Shown piece after piece: positions 9,991-21,990 of a DNA stretch of 64,000 bases. Below the pieces are notes generated by a model, which saw only the letters and a list, made by a program, of their open reading frames with translations, searched no databases and had not been told where the DNA came from. The stretch spans positions 248,001-312,000 of the forward strand of contig KV748237.1 in the NCBI GenBank assembly GCA_001692895.1. Direction: 5' to 3'. A program made the translations under genes and the position numbers. Position 1 is the first letter of the stretch; every line of letters begins with the position of its first letter. This DNA comes from Cenococcum geophilum 1.58. Its lineage: Eukaryota; Ascomycota; Dothideomycetes; Gloniales; Gloniaceae.

Positions 9991-12900
9991 ATGCCACTAA
10001 AAGCAGCCACTATAACGCCATTAACGGCGGCAACTACTTTAAGGTTAGGTAATAACACTAGTATGGTAAACACTAACTTATAGCAACCTATAACGGTTGG
10101 ACAGCTATAAAAGATAGTTAACTAGCTAACAGAAAATAATATAACGTTGGAAAATAGGATTAACGGGATAGGCGCAGTAAAGGTTAAGTTACTATTAATT
10201 AAAAGATACTTAGGAGAAAGATTAAAGCTTAAAGGATTCCTTACGCAAATGTACTTTAAGGTAGCGCAAGAAGGAGCAAAGCTGGTAACACCTATGGATT
10301 AAATAGCGTACGTAGGATTGTTCTTAACAGGAAGAGCACTTAAGTAGTTTAAGCCTTACCTTACGGAAATCTAAGTAAATGGAATGACGACTATAAACTA
10401 AGAAGTACGGTTTATGTTCTTAAGCTAAAACAGATTTATAAAACGACTTACGTAAATGTTTAAAGACCTAGAGGCAATAACTATAGCGGAAAGAAAACTT
10501 TAAGATATTACGTAACGAACCTTAGTAATTAAGTATATAATATAGTTCTAGACGTTAGTAATATAAGTAGAGTAAAATAATAGGGCGCTTATAGTATAGT
10601 ATAAGTAAGGACTTAAGGCTAAAGTCTAGGACGTGATTATCCTAATAGAAGATGCGGACACCCTATAGGAACTAATAAATTAAGTGATTAAGATTAACAA
10701 TTGGATCTACTAAAGGGAATAGGCTAAGAGAGGCTAGGATAGAGTTTTATAGTTATATAAGGCGCAGAGTACATAATAACTAAAGCTAAGTTAAAAACTA
10801 TGGTATAGCGCAGAGCTAATAAACCTAAGTAGTACTAAAGAAGCCTATAAAAGATAGAGTAAGAAACCGTAAAAACCTAGAGGATAAGGATTAAGTAATT
10901 AAAGGTCTAAGGAGCAGAGGCCGAACTAGGGATTTTAGCAGTAAAAGATATTTAGGCGGACTCTATAATAAGAGAAATGGTTTAAAGAGGGAACTTATAT
11001 AAATTGCGGAAAATAAGGTTATTATATTAGAGACTATAGAAGTAGTTAGAGTTACTATATAGTAAAGGGAACAAGATTAGCAGACGATGTATACGTATAG
11101 AGGGATAATAACGTGCTATAAGGAATAAAGGAATATTTAATTAAAAATTTTGCGTTTTATTATAACAACGCATGCTGAATTTATAAAGACGCTAAGTACG
11201 GCGTAAGCTATTAGCTATAAGAGCTAGTACCTATAGGATATAGAGGAACTAATAAACCAGTTCGTAGATTGGATATTAAGGATAATAACTTTAATATAGG
11301 CGAAATATTTCATAACGATAAGGTAATAAGGGCCGCTTACTAGGAGTGAGTAGACCTTAGAGATATTATATAAAAGGTAGAGGATAATTCTACTATAGAA
11401 TAGGGAACATTAGTAGGGATCGAGACCCTACTAGACACGATGTCTATCGCTTTATAAGACGTAAGAGAAGTAGGGCAGTAAATTACTTTAGCACTTAATA
11501 AAGGTAAAAGGCTAAAGGCTTAAGATTCTTAAGACGAGATAAGAGACGACTAAGATTCTTAAGACGAAATAAGGTAAGCTTAAGGACCTATAATGGACGA
11601 TAACTAATAGAGCAGAGTAGTAGCTTAGTTTAGTAATATATAAATAAGCTTAGGATAGAGTTTCCTATAGGTATAAGACTCTTAAGATAAGATAAGAATA
11701 CTAAGTAAGCCTAATTGGACTAAGGCTAAAGTAAAGCTTAAGTTAGAAGCAAGCTTAGGATTAAAGAATCTAAGGGACTAAAAATTCAGAGTATAAATTA
11801 GGACACCTATAGATAAGAGGTAAGAAGCTTCTTTATAGATTAGAGAATCTATAGTATAAATAGTAATTAGACTAGGAGACAGATATATAGACCTAAAGGA
11901 CTTACTAGGAGAACGCAGTATTCGGCCTAAAGATTAAAAAGTTAATACCAAGATTAAGAAGTAAGAGAACTTTAAGGATCTATCTGCGAGACGTAAACTA
12001 AAAGAAACTATAGAAGAGTTTAGACAAAGAATTATCGTATAGTAAGAATAGAAACTAGATAAGAGATCTAGTATATTAGAACGTATAAGGGACAGAGCAC
12101 TAGTATAAAGAATTACTAATAGGCCTAGGGCAGGCACATTAAGAGCTAAGTAGCTTACTAAATTAGAAAATGAAGAGGATTTAGGGATCCCTACTAGATT
12201 TAAAGAACAATATATAAAGGGCTATTATAACGTAGTAATAAGAAGATACTTCCTTACGGATAAGCCATATATACTTTAGCAGCTATATTAAAAGTGGTAT
12301 AGGCAAAGGCATAATGATAAGTAGGAAGATTTCTATATGTAGTTAGATAAGAAAGTTATCTAGGACTACCTAATTATAGAAAAGGCTATAACTTATATTA
12401 AGGGGGCCTTAATTATAATGTTAAAAGATCTAGAGGAATAATTAGAGGACTAGAGAAGTAAAAGGCGTATCTTAGTACCTACGAATAAAGTCGTAATGTT
12501 TAGATTAATACGATAGAGGTTTAAACTTAAGGATAAAGACGAACTAAGAGTTAACCTAAAGCACCTAGCATACTATACACTATTATGGATTGTATGCGTG
12601 GACGATATATATAACATATATAAGAATCCAAAGGAAAAGAATTAAAAATACCCTATAAGGATATATTGGATAATAGATAAGTAATAATATAGAAATGCTA
12701 AGTATATATATAGCTGGCATTTAGTAGAAGTTTAAGAGTTAGGAGACTTAATACTTTAACTAGAAAGATTCCTTATAGAAGAATGCTTAGATAGATAATA
12801 GTAGTAGAAATGCCTAGAGAATACGTGTTTATAGTATATTAAAGATAAAAAACGAACTAGGTATTAGCTAAAGAGTAAGCTAAGTGTAATAGAATTAAGC

Positions 12901-13035
12901 AGCTAATAGTTAAGAAAAGTAGAGGCCTATAGAACTAAAGGGAGCTAGTAGTAGAGCCTTAGACCCTTAAAGGAATTTAAAGATAACACCTAAATTTATA
13001 AGTAAAATAGTAAGATTAGTAGTTTAAAGCGCTAA
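9991..13035 (+). pseudogene. chromovirus copy A ORF1: Gag with long C-terminal extension
   Basis: The frame starts at ATG 9991 (MPLKAATITPLTAATTL) and runs in one phase for about 1,015 codons, interrupted only by stops that RIP can make (nearly all TAA/TAG). The retrotransposon Gag core lies around codons 85-200 (KGFLTQMYFKVAQEGAKL, VGLFLTGRALK). At about 10998-11045 a damaged CCHC knuckle reads NCGK, GYY, RDYR (CX2CX4HX4C with RIP losses). After it the frame continues more than 600 codons instead of ending. It includes two DSQDEIR-type heptads near 11525-11570, a Lys/Glu-rich region (KETIEEFRQRIIVQ) and a conserved block around RYFLTDKP and IYNIYKNPKEK. I recognise no domain in the extension. 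Pol follows in the -1 frame. The same layout is in copies B-D. Confidence 0.85.
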
Positions 13036-16000
13036 TAGATAGTAGAGCAACGCGAAACCATATCTTATTAATAGTAGTTAAGAGAATAGGATTACCTTAT
13101 AGATAGAAGGAGTAACCTTACCTATTAGTTACAATTTTAGGAGATCTAATAGCCTATAAAGGAGGGATTATTAATCTTAAAACAGGACCTATTTAGTTAA
13201 TTATTAAAGGAAGATAAATTAAAATATCTTTCGATATATTACTATTAGGAAATAATAAAGCAGTACTAGAAATACCTTAGTTATAAGAATATAATCTAAA
13301 GATTAATTAGATTACAGGTTAGGTTAATATTAAAGATACTTAACGCCGTAAGATATAATAATGGGCTAAGTTAGTATAGTACTAAGCGGGAGCAACCTAT
13401 AAAGAAATAGAGAAAGGACTAAGTTATATACTAAAGAGATACTATAAGTATAGTAAGAAACTATAGTTACTAGAGAGTAAAAAGCTATTAGAATATGCAG
13501 TATAGGACTATAAGATAGAATTAGAACTAGAAATAAGTTTAAGGTTCTTTCCAATTTATAAGCTTACTAAAAAAGAAGGGAGAGTATTAAAAGAGTTTGT
13601 CTAGGAAAACCTATAAAAGGGATATATTAGACCATCGCAATTATTAGCGGGTTATCTAGTACTATTTATATTAAAAAAGAATAGTAAACTAAGGCTGTAT
13701 ATTAACTATAGACAGTTAAATAGTATCACTAGAAAGGATAGGTATCTTTTACCCTTAATTAGTAAAATCTAAAATAGGATAAGTAATGCGTAAATCTTTA
13801 TAAAGATAGATCTAAGATAGGCGTACTATTAGATTAGGATTAAGGAAGGCAATAAATAAAAGGCAGCCTTTAGGTTAAAGAAAGGACTATATAAACTATT
13901 AGTTATACAATTTAGGCTTATAAACACATTAGTAATATTTTAGAAGCGTATTAACAATATATTAGGAGAATACTTAGATGAATTTATTATAGTATACCTT
14001 AACGACATTATTATCTACTTAATAACTAAGGAAGAACACGGAGAATACGTTAAATGGGTCTTAAGGAGACTATAAGAAGAATAGATACTAGTAGTAATTA
14101 AAAAATGCAAGTTCTTTACTAGGAAGACCGATTTTATTAGATTTATTATTAAACTAGGCCAACTTAGCATAGATTTAAAGAAGATTAAGGCTATAGTGAA
14201 TTGGTAAGAACTAGAGAACGTTATATAGTTAAGATTATTTCTAGGGTTTTGCAATTACTGTAGAAGGTTTATAGCATAATAGTTAAAGAATATTAAGCTG
14301 TTTACGCGATTAATAAAGAAAAAAGAACTATAGGTATAGGGAGAGGAGTAATAAGAATTATTTAAGAAAGTTAAAAAGTTGTTTACCTAGGAGCTAGTTT
14401 TTAAAATCTATTAACTAGGTTTAGAGACAGTTGTAGAAACGGATACATTAGACTATATACTAGGGGTATACTTTATATAAAAATATTAAGATAAATAGCA
14501 CCTAGTGGTATACTATAGTCGGAAAATAATATTACTAGAGTTAAACTATAACATCTATAATAAGGAGTTATTAGATATAGTTACAGTACTAAAGAAATAA
14601 AGAGCATTCTTATAAGGTATAGAAAAACTATTTATAGTTAAGACGGATTATAAGAACCTAATAGGATTCCTAACAATAAAGGAACTTAACTAAAGATAGG
14701 TTAGATAGGTAGAGATGCTTATAGAATACTATTTTAAGATTTAGTATACTAAGGGTATAGATAACACGTAAGTAGACGCTTTAAGTTAAAAGGCTAAACT
14801 ATAAAATAATAAGAAGCCATTAGGGGCTTTACTGTAAAAAGATATAGACGGATTAATTAGATATAACTATCTAAAGATTATAGCAACTTAAGAAGAACTA
14901 GATAAGCTTTACGAGTTACTAAAAAGCTTTTAGGTATAAAGAATTTTAGAGGTATAGCTAGAAGATCTATAAACGGATATATATAAGAATTGAGAAGCTA
15001 AGTATATCCTAAAAAGCATAGTAGAGCAATTTATGGAAGAATTCTATAAAGGATTAACTTAAGGACATAATAGAGCTATGGGCTTAGTGTTAAGACTCTA
15101 GGAGGAGTATATTATTAATGGAATTTAGGGCTTAGTGCAAAAAGTTATAAAGGAGTGTTTAGATTGCTAGAGAAATAAACTAATAAGGTATAAGCTATAT
15201 GGAGGGCTACAACCTATTAAAATACTAGAAAGACTATAGGAGGTTATATTATAAGACTTTATTATTAAGTTACTAAAGTTAAGAGATTCTATTACCGGAT
15301 AAGATTATAACGTAATCTTAGTAATAGTAGATAAGCTTATAAAGTAAGGATACTTTATAGTATGCACAGAAGAAATCTTAGCGGAAGATATTACTAAAAT
15401 CTATATTAAAGAAGTATTTATAAGACACGGAGTACTAAATAAGATTATATTAGATAGGGATCCGAGATTTATAGTAGTATTTTAGAAGGTATTCTTAGCA
15501 GAATAAGGAGTTAGAGTAGTAACTTTTACTATATATTATCCGCAGACAGATAGTTAAACGGAAAGATTAAATTAGATACTAGAGCAGTATTTAAGGCATT
15601 ATATTAATTATATATAGAATAATTAGGTATTGCTATTACTAGTTATATAGTTTATATACAATATAATACTATAGGAAGGCATAGGCATATTACTATTTAA
15701 GGCAAATTATGGATATAAGCTAAGAATATCGTTATTACTATAATAAGTAAAGAAAATAAGTAGCATAGCTAAAGAAAGAATGAAGACGTTAATGAATTTT
15801 TATGTAGACCTTATGGAATTAGTAAAGAAAGTATAAGAGAGAATAAAAANGTATTATAATGCTAAGAGATCTAAGGGACTAGATCTTAAGAAGGGAGATA
15901 AAGTATAGCTACTATATAGAAATTTTAAGAGTTAATAACTAAGTAAGAAATTAGACTATGTTAGACTAGGACCTTTTAAAATTAAGTAAAGGATTTCACC

Positions 16001-16300
16001 GGTTATATTTAAGTTAAACCTACTAGCTAAGATAAAGATCTACCCTATATAGTATATTATAATACTAGAGCTAGCATATAGAAATATTAAGCTATTAGTC
16101 TACGAAGTAGATATATATAGAGGATAGGAAGAAGATAAATAGTAAGTTTTAAANATCATTAGTTATAAGGACGTTGACGATAAAATATAGTATAAGGTTA
16201 AGTAAATAGGCTATAATAAGATTACCTAGGAACTACTAGAGAATTTAAAGAACGCTATAAGAAAGGTATAGGAGTATTAAAAGAGATTAGGTTAGGTAGT
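12990..16300 (+). pseudogene. chromovirus copy A Pol polyprotein
   Basis: One frame (-1 relative to ORF1) holds the full Ty3/gypsy order. Protease: KALIDSRATRNH at 13026-13065 (DSGAT active site, G changed by RIP). RT: LYINYRQLNSITRKDRY near 13690 and the catalytic box seen as VYLNDIIIYL at 13992-14021. RNase H: ETVVETDTLDYILGVYF near 14430-14480. Integrase: zinc region about 15050-15190 and core QDFIIKLLKL to VIVDKLIKQGYFIV at 15255-15360. Chromodomain: YKDVDDKIQYKVKWIGY at about 16164-16220. A further tail can be read towards the 3' LTR. Chromodomains direct insertion to heterochromatin in this clade. Many nonsense codons; two ambiguous bases (about 15850 and 16154). Confidence 0.9.
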
Positions 16301-17014
16301 ATTAATAAAAAAGGATTGCTAAAAAATAAGTTACCTAAGGGGGACCTAAGAAGAGTAGTTGCTAAACTACTTAGATCTGTTTCCTTCTCTATTAGAAGAG
16401 AATCCGTTCTTTTATTACTAAGTTCCTATAGACCCTATTTTATAAGTTTTTACTCCTTAAAGCGGACCTTCTTATAAACCTTCTTAAGATAGAGTAAATA
16501 AGTAGATGCTGTAATATGAGTATCTAGGGCCTTCTATTCTGCATTCTAAGAACGTTTTAACTTAGTAAGGACTTAAGATAGTTTACTATCTAGCCGCGTA
16601 GTAGTAGATTAAATATAAGACCCTAAGACAAATTAATTAGGGAACTAGACGACTATTAGGAGTAATAAGTCGCGTATATTTAGCATTAGAGGTAGAGTAA
16701 ATATTACAGGACAAACAAATATTTGCTTTAGTACACTCTAAATAAGAGGACAGTTATCGCGAAGATAGGTTTACTAACGTAATATAAACTAACCCCCCTT
16801 TTAAACAGCGAGAATATAAAAATGGTATAATTTTACTAAGAGATAATATCGCAGCGATAGTGCGAGCACGACGTTAGGCGTGTAAAGAAGAAATTGCTTT
16901 AGGTATAATAAGTAATAATATTAACTAAATTAATTAAACGGATATTATACCTCTAGTAAACAACTTAAAGATATTAGGAATCTTTAAGGATAAAGATAAA
17001 GAGGAGGGAGATAG

Positions 17015-17421
17015 TGTTATGGACGCTTTAAGTATAATACTATAACTACTTAGAGAGAAGTTAGAGGAAGCTAGTTAGTTAATATAAGTATAGTTTAGGA
17101 TAGAGCTAATAGAGCTATATAATAAGGAATAGTAACTAAGGTTATATAATATGCTACGTATTAAATAAGAGAAATAAGAGGGACTTACGTACCTTATATA
17201 TAAGAAGGATTTTATAGGAGTACAGTTATATATTTAAGGACCCTTAGTTCCTACCTAGATAGTTCCTTCCTTATAGTAATTCTTAGAATATAATTAGAGT
17301 TAATCTATTAGGCAACCACTCCACTAGTTATTATTACGTTGTCAACTCCTATACTTGCATTTTCTATATACCTAGCCTAATAACGAGCCTACCGTAGTTC
17401 CTGCTATAAGGTTCCGTTATA
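17015..17421 (+). repeat. 3' LTR of chromovirus copy A
   Basis: 407 bp starting tgttatggacgctttaag, directly after the purine tract gaggagggagatag, and ending gttccgttata. The CTAGA duplication follows at 17422-17426. Confidence 0.92.
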
Positions 17422-17426
17422 CTAGA

Positions 17427-18500
17427 TAGGCTTAGGGGTCCCTTTTAGCTATACTTACTAGTGCTAAAAGCTAGAAATAATAGCCAACATTTCTTTATCA
17501 TGGATTACGTAGTTTAGCTTAGCATCTATTATAGTCTTAAGTAGTAAGCAATAGGGTGCTATTCTCCGTCCGTTTACTTTTGGGAATAAATACTAGCAAT
17601 AATACTATCTAAGGTATCCGTTTCTAGTATTAAGGGCCGTTTTAGGTTAAAGTAGATAAGTAAGGGAGCAGAGACTAGTTATTTCTTAAGCTTATTAAAA
17701 GCCTACTTATATATGGTGTTAAAGTAAAAAGGCCGGTCCTTTATAGTAAGGCGGCTAAGGGGCTAAGTAATTCTACTGTAGTTTTTAATAAAGCGTTAGT
17801 AGAAGTTATAAAAGCCTAAAAATAACTATATCCCTTTTACGGTCCGTAGTAGTTCCTATTAATTAATTACGGCTATCTTTTCTAGGTTAGCCTTAATTCC
17901 GTCCATACTAATAATAAACCCTAAGTACTTTATACACTTTATACTAAATTCTAACTTCTTAATATTAGCTTAGAGGCTAGCCTTATAGAGTTATTATAGG
18001 ACCTTATAGACGTGCTCCTTATATTCTAACTTATTCTTAGAGTAAATTATAATATTATCTAGGTAGGCCGTGCAGAAGTTATTAAGGTAGTTAAAGAGTA
18101 TATTATTTATATATCGTTGGTACGTAGCTAGTCCGTTAATTAGTTTAAAAGGAAGTACTTTATACTTATACAATTTATATTAAGTCCGAAATATAGTAAA
18201 ATCTATAGATTTAGGGTTTATTCTAATTTAGTAGAAAGCCTAACGGATATTAAGCTTTATAAATACCTTAGCTCTATTTATTTAGGCTAGTGTCTTATTA
18301 AGTAGGGGTAACGGATAACAGTCTTTGCGGGTTATATTATTAAGCTTATAGTAGTTAATACAGAAATAAAGTCCTCTATTTAGCTTTTTTTTATAAAGAG
18401 AATAGGGGAGGTAAAAGGGGCCTAGCTAGGCTTAATAAACCTCTTTACTAAGTTATTAATAAGGTACTACTTAGTGGCCTATAACTTAGTAATAGATTAT
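17427..18500 (-). pseudogene. gypsy element 2 pol: RT and RNase H
   Basis: The minus strand carries RT and RNase H. A KQYLINNLVKRF stretch and ILFIKK lie at about 18450-18380, then FCINYYKLNNITRKDCYPLP (about 18365-18305). The catalytic box lies in the region complementary to 18080-18030 (around TAYLDDIIIYS in intact relatives). RPLILETDTLDSIIA at about 17640-17590 marks RNase H, then HPIAYY and LNYVIHDKEMLAII. It continues at 9057-9519 on the other side of copy A. RIP stops are frequent. Confidence 0.8.
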
Positions 18501-18523
18501 TTACAGAGCGGGGTATAGCTAAG

Positions 18524-18719
18524 TGTTATGGTGCTGTAATAAAGTAGACTAAATAACTACGTTGTGGTATAAAGAGGAAAAGAAGGTAAAAGGGGGTATT
18601 GTATATAAATAGTAGGGTCAGCCGCTAAGGCGCTAGTAGTAGGCTAGCTAATAGTAGGAAATAGTATAAGATAGTACAAGATAGTATAAAACAGTATACG
18701 TTAGGTTAGTGCCGTAATA
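18524..18719 (-). repeat. LTR of a third gypsy element
   Basis: 196 bp bounded by tgttatggtgc on the left and gtgccgtaata on the right, which are inverted copies of TGTTACGGCAC allowing for RIP. Immediately beyond lies tactcccctcccctaaag, i.e. a purine tract on the minus strand, so this is the 3' LTR of a minus-strand element. It abuts the truncated RT of element 2. Its partner LTR was not found. Confidence 0.7.
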
Positions 18720-20340
18720 GTACTCCCCTCCCCTAAAGGTTTAGTCCCTAAACTAAATAAGTAACTTATTTTTACTGCAAAGATATTACTTTTACTTACC
18801 ACTCTTAACTAAGCTAATAGCGATTTTCTATACCGGGCATAGAAAATCCCAATTAGTTAGTTTAATAAATAAAGTCGGCAGAACTCCACACCGCCGCTAT
18901 ATAGCGCTTTTTAGCAAAAAAAAACTAACTAATTAGATAACTTTAACCGGCGGTTAAAGTTCTATAAGATCTTAACTACTATAAATTATCTTTATAGTCG
19001 GCCACGGTTTTCGCGTAATTATTTCTTATCTTATACCCAGTCTAGGGGTCCTAGCTTTTTAGGGTATTGTTTATAAAACTTTAGTAGTACGCGCTTATAC
19101 CTTTTTAGGGATTTCTTAGGTTCCTAGGTTTCCTTATTATAATACTTCCACTTAATATAATATATTAAGCCGTACTTATCCATTTGTTTATTATATATAT
19201 TAAAAATCTTTTTATATTCCCACTTGTCCATAATATTGCCGTTATTATCCCTTTTGGCTATCCTGCCTATAATATTATAACGTTCCTCTTTGTTAATATA
19301 TACTTAACCGGAGATCTCTTTAGGGAACTAAAGGCGGACTTTTAAAGTATAAAAAGACTTATTAACACGGATGTAGTCTAAGAGGTTAACTATAATTGCT
19401 CTTTTATAGGTAGTTAGAACGGGCTAGGGTCCGTCCTAGTTATTATCCTACTTTCTCTTAGGCCGGTTAGTCTTTATATTTTTAAGGCTAACTATAACTA
19501 TATTATCCTTTTTAAATATTATACCTTTATCTTGTTTTATATTAGCGTTATTTTTATAGCGTCGCTAGGAGATATAAGCTAGGGCTTTAAGTTAGGTTAA
19601 GATGCGCTTAAAGCGGTTAGCAATAGTATTAGTTTATAAATACTTCTTCTTTGCGTATATAGATAGGGCTAATAGCTAGGGGCCTACTGGTTTAATACCT
19701 AGATGTAGGTTATAGCGATAGTTAATAAAGAATAGTAAGATTCCCGTAGTCTTATTAATCTAGTTATTTATAATAAACTTGGTAAGGGGGAGCTAATCTA
19801 CCTAGTTATCTTAGGTGAAGCTTATAATGGCGTATAGGTACTTATTTATTGCTATATTAATAATCTTAGTTTAACTATCTATTTTAGGGTACTATATAGA
19901 GCTAGGGCTTAAGGTTACCTTTAGGCGCTAGTTTAGGCGACGCTAGAAGTTAAAAATAAATAAAGAGCCTTTATTAAAAAATAATGGTATTTAGAGTGCC
20001 GTGTAACTTATAAATAGTGTAAATAAATACTTTAATAAGCTCCTTAGTATTTAGGCTAGTGACAAAAATAAAGTGTTTTATCTTTATTAGGCGGTTAATA
20101 ACGATAAAGATATATTTATATATTTTGCCATTATAAAGGCACTTAGGTAGGTTAATAACGTGGTTAATAGAGATATTGGTTTACGGGCGGATTAGTAGTT
20201 CTAGTAGTTTTAGGAAACCAGGCGGTGCTAAGCATAGAGTCTTTATACGGAAGTAAAGAGCGTAGTCTCTTATAAAGGTAGCCGTAAACTATAAAATACC
20301 TAGCCACTAATACATTTAATTAAGGAGGTTTAGTGTCTTA
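18720..20340 (-). mobile_element. third gypsy element: integrase and chromodomain relic
   Basis: Upstream of the purine tract on the minus strand, about 19060-19230 encodes a chromodomain: WEYKKIFNIYNKQMDKYG, then LIYYIKWKYYNKETQEPKKS and LLKFYKQYPKK. Integrase-like sequence extends from about 19300 to about 20300 but is heavily eroded and I could not place every catalytic residue. The family-level call rests on chromodomain plus LTR plus purine tract. The 5' end is uncertain. Confidence 0.65.
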
Positions 20341-21990
20341 ACACGGCCTATCTATATAATCCTATATATCGGTCTTAGCGCGTAATTAAAACATCTTTTT
20401 TTTTACTACACCTCCATTAACGCTTTTAAAATTATAGCATTAATAATAGACCTAAGCTATAATACTAAAGACACTCTTAAGCGAGATCTTAGGGTTATAA
20501 ATAAATAATATAATACGATCTACTATAATATTAAATAAAAAATGTTAACGTGTGGGCTTCTTAAATAGCTACTACGCTCCCTTATAAGTAAGGTATAAAT
20601 ATAGTAAATATTAAACAAATTCTCTAACAAATTCTTATTTATGTTTTTAGGTTTACCTAAAAACCTATATACTAAATATATTAAATAACTTGCTTAGCGC
20701 TACAGCTATAACGTAATACGTTAAATAAATAAAACGGCTTTTACTAAGTAAATTATAATAAGTAACCTAGTACTCCTATACTCTGCTATTGCGTATTATC
20801 TACTAGCTAGTATATAAAAGATAATAAGGTAGAAAGGAATACTAAGGTTATATAGAATAATAATAATACTAATCTAGCGGGCAGCTAACGAAAAGCTAAT
20901 AATTATTCTAACCTAAAAGCTACCGACTAGTAAAAATAATGTCCTAAATATATACGTTAATAATTTAAGCTTTAATATATTTATAGACATGCTAGGCTAG
21001 GATATTAACTTTAACCCTAAGAGTAAAACGCTTTACTATTATATTAGTAATAAGATAGCTAGAGGATAAATTTAGTTTATAAATAAAGAGAAATAGCGCA
21101 GTATAGTTAAGGATATATTTCTATAAGAAATGGATAGGTTTTTATTTATAATAGAATAAAGAAAAATAGGTATGTTACTGCTTAAAGTTAATTTAGCGTT
21201 ACTAACTTGTATTTATAGTCTGCGCTACTAGCTAAGAATAATATAATTACTTACCCTTTATTTCCGCACCCTTACCTTTACTTAATAACTCGTACTCTAT
21301 GTGTATTAAAATAGGTAGAATAGGTAAACGAGTTAATACTAAGGCGATACTTAACCTATAGCTATCCTAAACAACCTCTTCTAGTTAAAAAAGAGCCCTT
21401 ACTTTATGTCTTAACCTATAATAGAAATGGCAAAGGTAACTATAACCATAGTATAGATTATACTCCTTAAAGCTACTACGTTATTTAGAATACTTACTAG
21501 TTTAATAGATTACTATATATAAAGGTAAATAGCTTAATATTAGAGCCCTTTAGCGTGCTATTCGGTAAGGGAGTTTTAGAATAATATATCCGAGGATATT
21601 TTTATAACTTATTTAGTATTTTTAAAACACTTAAGGGGATTAGATAATAAAGTCTAAGGTTTATACCTATTTTTTTTAGTAAACTTATTAGGGTGGTATA
21701 TATTAACACCGTCTTTAGCTCGCTCCTAGTATCTAACACCTAATCCTTATATCTATACTTGCGCTTTCCCTACTATTTTACTAAATTTAATTACTATTGC
21801 GATATATATATAGGGGATAGGTTAGGCTTATTATAGGCTAGTAGGGTTAGTAACATGGAAAAATAATATTAGGTATTTATAGTAGAAATACTAGGTGTTT
21901 TTTTATTTTATTTTATCCGTTATATTATACTACGTACAATACTGCGCATACAGCCTCTAGGCTATAGCGCTATAGTCCTATATATATGAA
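20341..21990. other. unresolved RIP-eroded stretch
   Basis: Nothing could be named. Plus-strand segments around 20930-21240 are relatively stop-poor (for example a stretch reading FNPKSKTLYYYISNKIARG near 21010), hinting at a decayed coding region, but I recognise no family. No terminal repeats or introns were identified. Confidence 0.4.

Larger units (their letters stand above)
9520..17421 (+). mobile_element. chromovirus copy A, full-length with 5-bp target-site duplication
   Basis: A complete 7.9-kb Ty3/gypsy chromovirus. LTRs are at 9520-9944 and 17015-17421, and CTAGA is duplicated at 9515-9519 and 17422-17426. Internally there is ORF1 (from ATG 9991), pol in the -1 frame (about 12990 onwards, through a chromodomain at about 16120-16290), and a purine-rich tract (aaagaggagggagatag) right before the 3' LTR. 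It is inserted in the RNase H of gypsy element 2. The same element recurs as copies B (22920), C (37055, minus) and D (49194). All carry dense TpG-to-TpA changes, so none can be active. Confidence 0.95.
5482..18523 (-). mobile_element. gypsy element 2 (chromodomain-type), twice interrupted and 5'-truncated
   Basis: A minus-strand Ty3/gypsy element whose 3' LTR (5482-5770) and polypurine tract are preserved. Reading the minus strand from high to low coordinates gives RT (about 18490-17900), RNase H (about 17600-17430, continuing at 9515), integrase (9400-9060, continuing at 7200-6300) and a C-terminal chromodomain region (about 6100-5800). Copy A entered within the RNase H region, duplicating CTAGA. 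A pogo element entered within the integrase. The 5' end is lost at 18523, where the LTR of another gypsy relic begins, so no gag, protease or 5' LTR is seen. All frames carry RIP-type nonsense codons. Confidence 0.8.
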
